Assembly (NCBI GenBank): GCA_004295045.1
Contig: SHND01000059.1
Coordinates: forward strand, 186,001 to 250,000
Source: Chloroflexota bacterium
Lineage (GTDB): Bacteria; Chloroflexota; Anaerolineae; UBA4142; SHND01
Length of the DNA stretch: 64,000 nt
Direction: 5' to 3'
Position numbers and translations under genes: made by a program. The notes below the pieces were generated by a model, which saw only the letters and a list, made by a program, of their open reading frames with translations, was not told the origin of the DNA and searched no databases. Shown here piece by piece: positions 34,353-43,225 of the stretch (position 1 is the stretch's first letter; each line of letters opens with the position of its first letter).

Positions 34353-34363
34353 TTGGATGTGTA

Positions 34364-34380
34364 CATCGTATTATACGATG
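34364..34380 (-). promoter_or_regulatory. Palindrome over the -10 of the ECF sigma gene
   Basis: CATCGTAT-T-ATACGATG is a perfect 8+1+8 palindrome. Read on the minus strand it contains TATAAT, 17 bp before the ATG. It may be an operator that overlaps the -10 element. Confidence 0.5.
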
Positions 34381-34414
34381 ATGAGAGAAATGTATCACAG
34401 TAGGATTGTGCGTA

Positions 34415-34450
34415 CAAAAACATGGCGGCGACAATACCTATCTGCCGCCG
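34415..34450 (-). terminator. Probable terminator of the lipoprotein gene
   Basis: Arms GGCGGC (34424) and GCCGCC (34444) enclose a 14-nt loop. On the minus strand they are followed by ATGTTTTTG. The stem is short. Confidence 0.5.
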
Positions 34451-34473
34451 CTGTCGGTGAAATGGTGAGGATT

Positions 34474-34977
34474 TTAGAACGGTGAAGTGTGTCGTGTGAT
34501 GGACAAAATTTTTCCATCCCGTATCTGTGCGGTGCAATGCAGAATAAAGGGCTGTGATGTGTTCATTCCGACGATACGCGGATTGAGCCATTCGGTCAGC
34601 GTGTATTCCACTGTATCGCCGTTCACGGCAAGTTGGTCAATGTGACGGGAGAGAACCGTTCGGTCACCAACGACCAAATTTTGCACGACTTCGATTCCGT
34701 TGTATTCCACGCGTTCAATCTGACCGCGCGCGTTCGGGCGAAAGGTGTGGAACACGACATTGTCCGGCAGCAAGTTGAGCGCCGTTTCCATGTCGCGCGC
34801 GTTGAGCGCAGAATAGTATGCGGCAATCACTGTCGCCGGATTCGTCTCGACTCCGCGCGCACGGTTTGCTGCCGCAGGTGTAGGCAGCGTGCGCACAGCA
34901 GGAGAATTCTGACCACAGCCGATGAGGTTCCAAGCCAGCGCGCCGAGTGCGATGAACGCAACCAGAATTTTCTTCAC
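34474..34977 (-). CDS. Lipoprotein with SnoaL/NTF2-like domain
   Basis: 167 residues. The signal MKKILVAFIALGALAWNLIG is followed by a lipobox cysteine (LIGC). After a short linker comes a domain of about 120 residues of the SnoaL/NTF2 type (NPATVIAAYYSALNARDMETALNLL, VVFHTF, VNGDTVEYTLTEWL). A GTG start has GAGGAGG upstream. It is anchored on the outside of the membrane. The ligand is unknown. Confidence 0.82.
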   Translation of the reverse strand: MKKILVAFIALGALAWNLIGCGQNSPAVRTLPTPAAANRARGVETNPATVIAAYYSALNARDMETALNLLPDNVVFHTFRPNARGQIERVEYNGIEVVQNLVVGDRTVLSRHIDQLAVNGDTVEYTLTEWLNPRIVGMNTSQPFILHCTAQIRDGKILSITRHTSPF

Positions 34978-35058
34978 GGTGGGTTCCTCCTCTGAAAGAT
35001 TTTTTCAGAGTGTAGCAACCCACAATCAAATTTCCGTCAAAAATCACCTATGCAAAAA

Positions 35059-37896
35059 TCAAATCTCTTGCTCTTGCATCGCATACGCTACGGCTTGTTC
35101 CAATGTCCAGCCGCGTCCGCGCGCCCATTCCGCCTCGAACGCGCTTTCACCCAGCGTCTCACGCGCGCGCGGCAGTTCTGACCAATAAGCAAGCCGATGC
35201 TGAGGGTCATATTCGTGATTGGTCTTTTCGCGAAGGCGGTCCGCGGCGCCCCACAGCCGCACGGCACGCGCGGGCTGCGCTTCGGCAACGGCAAGTTGCG
35301 CGAGCGCAGACAAGGAAAACTGGAGCCCAAAGATTTCCCTGTTTTCATACTTGAGCTGTGTACTTGTACGATAAAGCGTCTTGGCTCTCTCCAATTCGCC
35401 TTCAAGCCGCGCGAGATTGCCGAGTCCCTCCAACCCCCAGGCGATATCATCTTTGTCTCCGTGCGTCTGCAGCCATGCCAGTCCTTGCTCCCAGAATGAT
35501 GCAGCAATCCGGAGCTCTCCTTTAGCCGCGTATGCCTCTGCCTTGAAATAGTTGATATGATGCGCATTAATCTTGTCATCTAACTCGAAAAAGAGGACTT
35601 GCGCTTGGTCAAAAACCACCATCGCTTCATCATACTGTTCGAGCGCGCGTTCGGCGAACCCGTTTTGCAAAAGCATCAGTGCAAGCAGTTCCTTGTCTTG
35701 CAACGCCCTTGCACGCGCTGCCCCTTTGCGCGCAAGCGCAAGCGAGGCGCTCGAATGTCCTTGTCCAAGTTCGATACAACATGCCATAAAGAGCTTGAGC
35801 ATGGCTGCTCTGGTGGACAACCTATCAAGCCCCGGCAATTTCTCTAACCAAGCGTTCAGCTCCGCGAAATGACCGCGCTCGCACCAATAATCCCATAGTG
35901 TATAGATAAACTCTACTGCTTCAGAAATACTTGTATCTGTGGCATTGGGCGCGATGGCTTTTTCAGCCACCCAGGTCAATGCCGCGCGCAGATTTTCCAT
36001 CTCGCGATCCAACGGTATGAACGCTCTATAGTCCCACATTTTGTGTGTTCGTTGAGCCAGTTCAAGAAAATAATGGAAATGTGCTTGGCGCGCGCGTTCC
36101 GCTTCGCCCGCCGCGTTCAGTTCCTCGCGCGCAAATTCGCGGATCGTTTCGAGCATCGTATAGCGCGTCGTTTCATCCTTTGCGCTGACGCGGACCAATG
36201 ATTTTTCGACGAGGCGCGCGACCAAATCAAGGCATTCCGTCTTTGTTCCGCCCGCCTCATTGCTGACGTACGCGACTGCCTCGAACGAAAAATCGCCCGC
36301 GAACACCGCAAGCTTTCGAAACAGAATACGCTCGTCCTCTGTCAACAAGCTATAGCTCCAATCAATCATCGCATGCAGCGTTTGTTGACGCAGGGGCGCC
36401 GTTCGTTCGCCGTGCGCGAGGAATTGAAAACGATGGTCGAGATGTTCGACGATTTCAGTCATGGACATGCTGCGCGCACGCGCAGCGGCGAGTTCGAGCA
36501 CCAGTGGAATGCCGTCCAGCCGCGCGCAAATTTGTGCGACCATTTGCGCGTTATTTTCATTCAGCGCGAATTGGGAATTGACTGCTTGGGCGCGTTCCAC
36601 AAAAAGGCGGACTGCCTCGTACTGCATCAGCAATGAGGTGACTGATAACGCGTTTGGATTTGGAAACGTCAGCGTCGGCACGAGATAGACTACCTCGCCC
36701 GTCAAACTCAGCGGCTCGCGGCTCGTCGTTAATATTTTCAATTCGGGACACGCGCGCAAAAGCGTTTCAATCAATCCGGCGCACGCATCGAGCAGATGTT
36801 CACAATTATCAAAAATGAGCAAGCGCGCTTGCCCGCGCAGCGCTTTGATCAATGTTTCGATGGGAGATTGATTCAAGGGCAGCGGCAAGCCCAACACACG
36901 CACGACAGTTTCTGCAACGCGTTCCGCCTCATTCAACGACGCGAGATCAATCCACCACACGCCGTCGCGAAATGTTTCCAAAAGCGCCATACCCACTTGA
37001 ATTGCCAAACGCGTCTTGCCGCTGCCGCCCGCGCCTGTCAACGTCACCAGACGCGCGCGGGAAATAGATTCTCGAATTTCGCTCAATTGCGTTGCGCGTC
37101 CGATGAAACTCGACAACGGAATCGGCAAATTGGTGAGGCGCGCGGCAAACGAAGGCGACGCGGGCGTTTGACGAATCCAATCGTACAGCGTGACGGTTTC
37201 AGGCGCAGGTTCTTGGACCGCGAGGTCCTCGCGCAAGGCGTAGAGACATTTTTCATATTGCGCCAACGCTTTCTGACGATCACCCGTCACCGCATAACAA
37301 AACATCAAATGCTGATGTGCGCGTTCATTCGTTGGGTCTAACTTTAGTACGCGTTCAGCATATTCGACTGCGCGCGCATATTCACCCGCAGCGCGAGATT
37401 GCTGCACGAGTGTGAAAAGGGCATCGAGATACAGCGCGCGATATTGTTCGCGTTCGGACAAAATCCAGTCGTCATAAAAATCCGCGAGCAAATCGGAATA
37501 ATCTATGATTTGAGATTTTGGATTTATGATTTCGTGTGTATCAGCATTGCGCAAATCAGAAATCAAAAATCCTAAATTCTCAATCTGTTTCGCGTCCACC
37601 TGCAACGGAAATTCGGGATTGAGCTGCACTGTTGCGCGGTCGGTGAGCAAGAGGTCGGGAGCAATTTGTTTGCGCAGCGTGTTGAGCGCGACGTTCAACG
37701 AATGACGCGCGGCTTTGTCGGTTGAATCGCCCCAAAAGAGCGCGGCGAGTTTTTCGCGAGTGTGGGCTTGGGGATGCAGCGCGAGGTAGGCGAGCAGCGC
37801 TTGAATTTTGCGCGTACCCAGTTTCAGCGGCGCTCCCTCTTTTTCCAGACGGAACGCGCCGAACAAATACAGGTTGTTAGAGCCGGTACGATTCAT
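35059..37896 (-). CDS. AfsR-like transcriptional regulator (BTAD, NB-ARC, TPR)
   Basis: 945 residues. The N-terminal winged helix covers residues 8-100 (YLFGAFRLEKEG, REKLAALFWGD, ARHSLNVALNTLRKQI). The bacterial transcriptional activation domain covers about 135-245 (FYDDWILSEREQYRALYLDAL). The NB-ARC ATPase covers about 260-560 (P-loop GAGGSGKTRLAIQ, LLIFDNCEHLLDA, ILTTSREPL). A TPR-like C-terminus follows. Such STAND regulators integrate signals and activate nearby genes. A repeat cassette is read in frame at residues 107-133 (NLGFLISDLRNADTHEIINP), between the winged helix and BTAD. It is divergent from the ROK regulator. Confidence 0.92.
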   Translation of the reverse strand: MNRTGSNNLYLFGAFRLEKEGAPLKLGTRKIQALLAYLALHPQAHTREKLAALFWGDSTDKAARHSLNVALNTLRKQIAPDLLLTDRATVQLNPEFPLQVDAKQIENLGFLISDLRNADTHEIINPKSQIIDYSDLLADFYDDWILSEREQYRALYLDALFTLVQQSRAAGEYARAVEYAERVLKLDPTNERAHQHLMFCYAVTGDRQKALAQYEKCLYALREDLAVQEPAPETVTLYDWIRQTPASPSFAARLTNLPIPLSSFIGRATQLSEIRESISRARLVTLTGAGGSGKTRLAIQVGMALLETFRDGVWWIDLASLNEAERVAETVVRVLGLPLPLNQSPIETLIKALRGQARLLIFDNCEHLLDACAGLIETLLRACPELKILTTSREPLSLTGEVVYLVPTLTFPNPNALSVTSLLMQYEAVRLFVERAQAVNSQFALNENNAQMVAQICARLDGIPLVLELAAARARSMSMTEIVEHLDHRFQFLAHGERTAPLRQQTLHAMIDWSYSLLTEDERILFRKLAVFAGDFSFEAVAYVSNEAGGTKTECLDLVARLVEKSLVRVSAKDETTRYTMLETIREFAREELNAAGEAERARQAHFHYFLELAQRTHKMWDYRAFIPLDREMENLRAALTWVAEKAIAPNATDTSISEAVEFIYTLWDYWCERGHFAELNAWLEKLPGLDRLSTRAAMLKLFMACCIELGQGHSSASLALARKGAARARALQDKELLALMLLQNGFAERALEQYDEAMVVFDQAQVLFFELDDKINAHHINYFKAEAYAAKGELRIAASFWEQGLAWLQTHGDKDDIAWGLEGLGNLARLEGELERAKTLYRTSTQLKYENREIFGLQFSLSALAQLAVAEAQPARAVRLWGAADRLREKTNHEYDPQHRLAYWSELPRARETLGESAFEAEWARGRGWTLEQAVAYAMQEQEI
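37501..37587 (-). repeat. Heptamer cassette E inside the AfsR-like gene
   Basis: Units such as TTTGAGA, TTTTGGA, TTTATGA on the left and AATCAGA, AATCAAA, AATCCTA on the right are mutually complementary. It is translated without a stop as an inter-domain linker. Confidence 0.8.
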
Positions 37897-37922
37897 AGCT
37901 CTTGAATGTTTGGAATGATTTG

Positions 37923-37951
37923 AGTGTAATGGATTTAATATGGTGGGTCAA
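37923..37951 (-). promoter_or_regulatory. Promoter of the AfsR-like gene
   Basis: On the minus strand TTGACC (37951-37946), a 17-bp spacer, TACACT (37928-37923). It lies 27 bp before the ATG at 37896. Confidence 0.6.
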
Positions 37952-37958
37952 GACGTTT

Positions 37959-38038
37959 TGAGCCAATTTCCGATAAAAGAACGGCGATTGGTTATAAGGT
38001 TGCTTGACAATGTGGCAGAGGGAACGTGAATTGGCTCA
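37959..38038. promoter_or_regulatory. Distant inverted repeat in the divergent regulator gap
   Basis: TGAGCCAATT (37959-37968) and AATTGGCTCA (38029-38038) are perfect 10-bp complements 60 bp apart, between the promoters of the AfsR-like and ROK genes. They could be paired operator half-sites. The rest of the 356-bp gap holds the two promoters and no gene. Confidence 0.4.
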
Positions 38039-38046
38039 GCTGCCCA

Positions 38047-38075
38047 TTGACACACTTTTTGGATTTTGCTAGAAT
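38047..38075 (+). promoter_or_regulatory. Strong promoter of the ROK gene and catabolic locus
   Basis: Consensus TTGACA (38047-38052), a 17-bp spacer, TAGAAT (38070-38075). The transcript would carry a leader of about 170 nt before the chosen start of the ROK gene. Confidence 0.8.
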
Positions 38076-38222
38076 ATTCTTAGTTTGTTCGAGCAACAAA
38101 CTAACCCCTTACTTTTTCCACCGATTTTTCACAATTTGAATTGGAATACGCTGGATCGTTTTGCGCTGTTGCAATACTTATGTGGAGCATGTCGAACTCC
38201 AAATCACAATGGTTGTGATGTT

Positions 38223-38258
38223 ATCACCAAGAACGTGATCATCACCAAGAACATGATG
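38223..38258 (+). promoter_or_regulatory. Tandem 18-bp repeat over the ROK start codon
   Basis: ATCACCAAGAACGTGATC is followed at once by a second copy differing at two positions (38241-38258), and the ATG at 38253 lies in that copy. The junction contains the palindrome GTGAT-C-ATCAC. It could be the autoregulatory operator of the ROK repressor. Confidence 0.45.
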
Positions 38259-39494
38259 ATAACGCGTGTCCGAACCGGGGACCAAGCCCTCATTCGTGAA
38301 ATTAATCTTTCGATCATTCTGAATGCGCTGCGCGATCACCCTCCGCTCTCGCGTGCGGCGCTGGCGGTTGCCACGGGCTTGAACAAAACAACTGTTTCGA
38401 GTCTGGTTCAGCAGCTGCTGGACGCGGACTTGATCACGGAAACCGGCGTCGGCAAAAATTTTACCGGGCGTCCCGGCATCCTCCTTCAACTAAATCCTCA
38501 GGCGGGCGGCATTATTGGCGTTGAGATTGGCGTGGACTTTATTTCTGTCGTCCTTACCGATTTTGCCGCGCGCGTAATTTGGCGGCATCAAGAGCGCACA
38601 GACCGGCGCCAAACGCAAGCGGCGATTTTACGATGCTGCCTTGCCAAAATCGAAGCGGCGGTCGCGCAAGCAAATTTACAGTCATTGCCCATTTTGGGGC
38701 TGGCACTCGGTGTGCCGGGATTGGTGGATGTGGAATCGGGCACCTTGCTCTACGCGCCGAACTTGCATTGGGAAAATGTCCCATTGCGTCAAATGCTGCG
38801 TTCGCGGTTTAATTTTCCCGTTTTGGTGGACAATGAAGCGACGGTCGCTGCCTTTGGTGAAACGTACTTTGGCGTGGCGCGCGGTTCGCACAATGTCTTG
38901 TACGTGAGCGCAGGAGTGGGCATCGGCGGCGGGCTGGTCTTGGATGGACAGATTTATTCGGGAGGCGCGGGCTTTGCGGGCGAAGTGGGACACATGACGC
39001 TGGAACCGGATGGTTTGTTGTGCGCGTGCGGTAATCGCGGCTGCTGGGAAACTGTCGCCTCTCAATCCGCGCTCTTTCGCCGAGTTCATGAATATGTTGC
39101 CACCGATGAAACGTCGGCGTTATCACGTTTTAGAAATGGCAAGCGCGAAGAGTTGACGATCCCGATGGTGGTGCGCGCGGCTGAAGAAGGCGATTGGATC
39201 GCGCGACAGGCGCTTGTCACAACCGGAAAATATCTTGGCATCGGCTTGGCAAATTTGGTAAATGCCTTGAATCCTGAAATGATTGTGTTTGGTGGAATAT
39301 TGAGTCTCGCCAAAGAATTTTTACTGCCGGTCATTCAACAAACGCTCCGTGAGCGCGCCCTGCGTTGGTCTGCGCGTACGACGCAAATTGTCGTCGCCGC
39401 GCATGGCTCGGACGCGTGTGTAATGGGCGCGGTGGCGATGGTTTATGACCAGATGCTTCGTCAACCATTCAAATCGCTCCGTCAGGCAGCGTAA
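38253..39494 (+). CDS. ROK-family transcriptional regulator
   Basis: 413 residues. The N-terminal winged helix is LIREINLSIILNALRDHPPLSRAALA and TGLNKTTVSSLVQQLLDADLI. The ROK sugar-kinase-like domain has GIIGVEIGVDFISVVLTD, VDNEATVAAFGE, GVGIGGGLVLDG and the zinc-binding GHMTLEPDGLLCACGNRGCWE. It is an XylR/NagC-like repressor responsive to a sugar. The start is placed at 38253, where family similarity begins; an upstream open frame to 38085 exists but has no family features. No Shine-Dalgarno sequence is seen. It heads the ABC transporter and catabolic genes, which it probably controls. Confidence 0.93.
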   Translation: MMITRVRTGDQALIREINLSIILNALRDHPPLSRAALAVATGLNKTTVSSLVQQLLDADLITETGVGKNFTGRPGILLQLNPQAGGIIGVEIGVDFISVVLTDFAARVIWRHQERTDRRQTQAAILRCCLAKIEAAVAQANLQSLPILGLALGVPGLVDVESGTLLYAPNLHWENVPLRQMLRSRFNFPVLVDNEATVAAFGETYFGVARGSHNVLYVSAGVGIGGGLVLDGQIYSGGAGFAGEVGHMTLEPDGLLCACGNRGCWETVASQSALFRRVHEYVATDETSALSRFRNGKREELTIPMVVRAAEEGDWIARQALVTTGKYLGIGLANLVNALNPEMIVFGGILSLAKEFLLPVIQQTLRERALRWSARTTQIVVAAHGSDACVMGAVAMVYDQMLRQPFKSLRQAA

Positions 39495-39635
39495 GCAAGT
39501 GGCAAATCGTCAATCCCTTTGCAATCCGTTAATGCGAGCAGCCATACGCCAAAGGAGGTGCTCTGTTTAACAAGAACCCTGAACCTTTTCCAACACTAAA
39601 CGCTTAACACCTGATTCTTTACAGGAGGAGAGAAG

Positions 39636-41081
39636 ATGTTTTCGAATAAAGTGTACGGGCGTTTCGCGATTGCGATTGCCCTGTTGAGTGTATTACTGAT
39701 TGTGGCGGCGTGCGCAACTCCCACAGCTGCGCCAACACAAGCCCCGCCCACCGCAGCGGCGCAAGCAACGGCAGTCGAAGCAACCGTCGCGCCCGCGCAA
39801 ACGGCTGCCTCGAACGCGGGTAGCGCCGTCAAAGAGCTCAAGATTATTTGGGCACAATGGGAACCCGCTGACTATTTACAGCAGATGGGCAACCTGTACG
39901 AACAAGAAACGGGCACCAAAGTAACCATCGTTCAAGAGCCATGGGGCACCTTTGGCAATCGCTTCTTTGCGGCGATGGCAGCGAAATCCGCCGAATGGGA
40001 TGGCGTTGTCGGTGACTCGCAATGGCTCGGTCAAGGCGCAACTTCGGGCTATTACGTGGACATGACCGATTTCATGAATAGTACGGGCATCGCACAGTCG
40101 GTTACGCCGGCAACATTGACCTACTATGGTGAATATCCGAGCGGCTCGAAAACGTACTGGGCGTACCCAACCGAAGGCGATGCTGATGGCTGGGCGTACC
40201 GCAAAGACCTCTTTGAAAATGAAGACAACAAAAAAGCATTCAAAGAGAAATATGGCTACGACCTCGCCGTGCCCACAAGCCAAGAACAGTTGATGGATAT
40301 TGCCAAATTCTTTACCGATAAGGAAAAGGGTATTGGCGGTGTCGCGATCTATACGCAAAAGGACTATGACGCGATCACGATGGGCGTCGAAAATGCGATG
40401 TTTCCGTTTGGCGGTGAGTGGCAAGATGCGAACAATAACGTCATGGGCGTGGTGAATTCGCCAGAGAACATTGCAGCCGTCCAGTTTTACAAGGATTTGT
40501 ACGACTGCTGCCAGGCGCCGGGTCTTTCGAACGCGTTCTTTCAGGAAACCAACGATGCCTTTACCTCAGGTAAAGCGGCGATGGCGATGAACTATTTCGC
40601 CTTTTTCCCGGCGTTGACGAACCCGCAGACCAACCAATTCGCCAGCACCACGGGCTTTTTCTCAAATCCCCCCGGACCGAAAGGCGATAAAGGCGCGGCG
40701 CTCGGAGGGCAAGGGCTGAGCATCATCAACTTTGTCAGTGACGAACGCAAGCAAGCGATGAAAGATTTCATCACCTGGTTCGCCAAAGAAGAGAATCAAA
40801 GCAAATGGGCAGGGTACGGCGGCTATACCTGCAACAGCAAAGTGCTCCAGAGTGACACCTTCCTCAAGGCACAGCCCTTTAATCCCGCTTTTGCGGAAAC
40901 AATGACCTTTGTCAAGGATTTCTGGAACATTCCAATCTATGCGGATTTGCTCCAGGTCACCCAGTCGAACTTCTCCAAGTTCATCATCGAAGGTCAGGGT
41001 ACGGCAAAAGAAACGATGGACACGATTGCGGCGGAACAGGAAAAGATTCTCAAAGAGAACGGCTATATCAAGGCACAATAA
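39636..41081 (+). CDS. Sugar ABC transporter substrate-binding lipoprotein
   Basis: 481 residues. The signal peptide ends in a lipobox (LLIVAAC, Cys26), followed by an Ala/Pro/Thr-rich tether of about 35 residues. The family 1 extracellular solute-binding domain is LKIIWAQWEPADYLQQMGNLYE, VTIVQEPWGTFGNRFFAAMA, WDGVVGDSQWLG, a central AYPTEGDADGWAYRKDLF and the C-terminal WIP-like ITWFAKEENQSKWA. It captures the sugar outside the membrane for the two permeases that follow. AGGAGGAG precedes the ATG. Two hairpins separate it from the permeases. Confidence 0.95.
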   Translation: MFSNKVYGRFAIAIALLSVLLIVAACATPTAAPTQAPPTAAAQATAVEATVAPAQTAASNAGSAVKELKIIWAQWEPADYLQQMGNLYEQETGTKVTIVQEPWGTFGNRFFAAMAAKSAEWDGVVGDSQWLGQGATSGYYVDMTDFMNSTGIAQSVTPATLTYYGEYPSGSKTYWAYPTEGDADGWAYRKDLFENEDNKKAFKEKYGYDLAVPTSQEQLMDIAKFFTDKEKGIGGVAIYTQKDYDAITMGVENAMFPFGGEWQDANNNVMGVVNSPENIAAVQFYKDLYDCCQAPGLSNAFFQETNDAFTSGKAAMAMNYFAFFPALTNPQTNQFASTTGFFSNPPGPKGDKGAALGGQGLSIINFVSDERKQAMKDFITWFAKEENQSKWAGYGGYTCNSKVLQSDTFLKAQPFNPAFAETMTFVKDFWNIPIYADLLQVTQSNFSKFIIEGQGTAKETMDTIAAEQEKILKENGYIKAQ

Positions 41082-41092
41082 CGGGCAAGTCG

Positions 41093-41171
41093 GTAGGGAC
41101 GGGATCACCCCGTCCCTACCAATCCAAGATTTTGAAATTAAAATATTGCATTCGATTTAATTTCAAAATTC
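41093..41171 (+). repeat. REP-like hairpin and A/T-rich inverted repeat
   Basis: GGTAGGGACGGG, a 5-nt loop and its perfect complement (41093-41121), then ATTTTGAAATTAAA and its perfect 14-bp complement around a 13-nt loop (41130-41171). Such hairpins after a binding-protein gene usually protect the upstream mRNA and lower permease expression. Confidence 0.85.
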
Positions 41172-41181
41172 TCAATGTGTT

Positions 41182-42144
41182 ATGGCAACTGTAACGGCTG
41201 AATCATCTACGAGCAAACCCTTTGTGCGCGTACCAACGCGGCGGAATCAGCTGAGCGATCGCGCCGTCATGAATCTGTTCATCTGGCCCACGCTGATTTT
41301 GCTCATTATCTTTAACTTTTTTCCCCTCTTTTACTCGCTCTATCTTTCGTTCACAAGTTATCGCGCCACGAGCCCAACCGCGCCGGTGTGGGTTGGCATC
41401 CAAAATTACACCAACATCCTGACCGATCCTGATCTGTGGCAGGCGTTCACCACCTCCGGCAGATATGTGTTGTTCAGCGTGGCCCTCCAAACGGTGGTGG
41501 GCTTTGGACTTGCCCTCCTCGTGCGCGGAAAATTTCGCGGCAGCGGCGTAGTGACGACCCTGATCTTGATCCCGATGATGCTTTCGCCTGTCGTCGTCGG
41601 CTTGTTTTGGAAATTGATCTATAACCCAAGTTTTGGATTCTTTAATTATGCCATTCCTTTTATCAATCCCGCCGCGCTCGACATGATCGGCAGTCGCTTT
41701 GCAGATATTCCCGTGCAGTATCTTGCGCTTGCATCGGTAATCCTCGTAGATGTTTGGATGTGGAGTCCCTTTGTCATGCTGCTCGTTCTTTCGGGGCTGA
41801 ATGCCATTCCCGATTATTTGTACGAAGCGGCGGCGATTGACCGCGCCAGCTCATGGTTTCAATTTTGGCGCATTACAGTTCCGCAAGTCATGCCATTGCT
41901 GCTCATCGCCGTTCTCTTTCGCACGATCGAGGCATTGAAATCGTTTGACCTTGTCATGGGCATGACGGGCGGCGGACCGGGCAATCAGACGGAATTGATT
42001 GCGGTGTATTTGTTCCGCGTCGCGTTTCAAGGACAGTTTCGTTCGGGATATGCCAGCGCGTTGGCATATATCATTCTCATCATCGTCATTGCCATAAGTA
42101 ATTTGTACATTCGCTATTTGAATCAAGCGAAAGGGGAGGCATAA
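41182..42144 (+). CDS. Sugar ABC transporter permease (MalF/UgpA type)
   Basis: 320 residues, six membrane spans. NLFIWPTLILLIIFNFFPLF marks the first span. The EAA loop that docks the ATPase is YLYEAAAIDRASSWFQFWRI, with the following PQVMPLL. GMTGGGPGNQTELIAVYLFRVAF is the conserved block of CUT1 permeases. It abuts the next permease without a gap. There is no Shine-Dalgarno sequence; the start follows the inverted repeat. Confidence 0.95.
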   Translation: MATVTAESSTSKPFVRVPTRRNQLSDRAVMNLFIWPTLILLIIFNFFPLFYSLYLSFTSYRATSPTAPVWVGIQNYTNILTDPDLWQAFTTSGRYVLFSVALQTVVGFGLALLVRGKFRGSGVVTTLILIPMMLSPVVVGLFWKLIYNPSFGFFNYAIPFINPAALDMIGSRFADIPVQYLALASVILVDVWMWSPFVMLLVLSGLNAIPDYLYEAAAIDRASSWFQFWRITVPQVMPLLLIAVLFRTIEALKSFDLVMGMTGGGPGNQTELIAVYLFRVAFQGQFRSGYASALAYIILIIVIAISNLYIRYLNQAKGEA

Positions 42145-43149
42145 ATGTCAAGTTTCGCCGAAACAGGACCGCGCCGCCCCGTCACAGAATCCATTCGCGT
42201 TGACAAAGTGAGTCCCGGCGCCCGCGCGACCGGCGCCGTACGCGCGGTGGTTGTGGTGCTTGTTGCGCTCATCATGCTCATCCCCATCTTTGTAATGCTC
42301 ATCACCGCTTTCAAGACTCGCATTGACGTAACCGCCAGTCCGCCGAAAGTTTTTTTTCAGCCAACGCTTGAAGGTATCGTCCTTTTGTTCACGAATCGCG
42401 CGATCGCGGCGCCGGGGCGTCAGGAAGAGCTGCGGCAACTGGCACGCGAGGGCAAACTCAATATCTTTGAACAAATCGCCCTGGACAGCGGTCAAGAAAT
42501 AACAGGTGCCAGTCCCTACGTGGGTCGAATCATCAACTCGCTGCTCATTGCTGGCATCTCGACCGCCCTCTCGGTTTTTCTTGGTGTGTTGGCAGGTTAT
42601 GCGTTCAGCCGCTTTTCACTGCCGGGCAAGGACGATTTGTTGTTTTTTATTCTTTCGACTCGCATGCTGCCCGCTATCGTGGTAACCATTCCACTGTTCT
42701 TGATGTTTCGCCAGGTTGGACTTTATGACAGTCACCTGGGGATGATTCTGCTCTACACCGTGTTCAATCTCTCATTCGCGGTGTGGTTGATGAAAGGGTT
42801 CTTTGACGAAATTCCGCGCGAGTACGAAGAAGCCGCGCTGGTGGATGGTTACAGTCGGCTTGAAACATTTCGGAAAATTGTGCTGCCGCAATCCCTTTCC
42901 GGAATTGCCGCGACGACAGTCTTTTGTCTCATTTTTGCGTGGAACGAATACGCGTTCGCGTTAATGATGACCAGTGAAAAAGCGCGCACCGCGCCGCCGA
43001 GCATTCCCAGTATGATTGGGCGCGGCGGCGTCGAGTGGGCTGCCATTGCGGCGGGCTCGCTCGGATTCCTCATACCGGTCATCATTATCGTTTTTGCGCT
43101 CCGCAAATACCTGTTGCGCGGCGTGACGTTTGGAGCAATTCGACAATAG
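42145..43149 (+). CDS. Sugar ABC transporter permease (MalG/UgpE type)
   Basis: 334 residues, six spans. The EAA loop is EYEEAALVDGYSRLETFRKIVLP and the MalG-like NSLLIAGISTALSVFLGVLAGYAFSRF is present. An insertion of about 45 residues after the first span (NRAIAAPGRQEELRQLAREG) is longer than in typical MalG and probably lies outside the membrane. The gene starts one base after the previous stop codon, so translation is tightly coupled. Confidence 0.95.
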   Translation: MSSFAETGPRRPVTESIRVDKVSPGARATGAVRAVVVVLVALIMLIPIFVMLITAFKTRIDVTASPPKVFFQPTLEGIVLLFTNRAIAAPGRQEELRQLAREGKLNIFEQIALDSGQEITGASPYVGRIINSLLIAGISTALSVFLGVLAGYAFSRFSLPGKDDLLFFILSTRMLPAIVVTIPLFLMFRQVGLYDSHLGMILLYTVFNLSFAVWLMKGFFDEIPREYEEAALVDGYSRLETFRKIVLPQSLSGIAATTVFCLIFAWNEYAFALMMTSEKARTAPPSIPSMIGRGGVEWAAIAAGSLGFLIPVIIIVFALRKYLLRGVTFGAIRQ

Positions 43150-43221
43150 CGAATGGCTGATTGCCGATGGCAGATAGCAATTTACATCTGCTATCTGCTA
43201 TCGGCTATCTGCTCTCTGCCA
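43150..43221 (+). repeat. Self-complementary heptamer cassette F
   Basis: Left units GGCTGAT, TGCCGAT, GGCAGAT; right units CTGCTAT, CTGCTAT, CGGCTAT, CTGCTCT. It fills the gap between the permease stop and the first ATPase, ending 4 bp before its ATG. Confidence 0.9.
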
Positions 43222-43225
43222 ATAA

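Noticed and set aside
38085..38252. 56-codon N-terminal extension of the ROK protein
   Set aside because: Starts with TTG at the predicted transcript start, shows no ROK similarity and contains the tandem 18-bp repeat.
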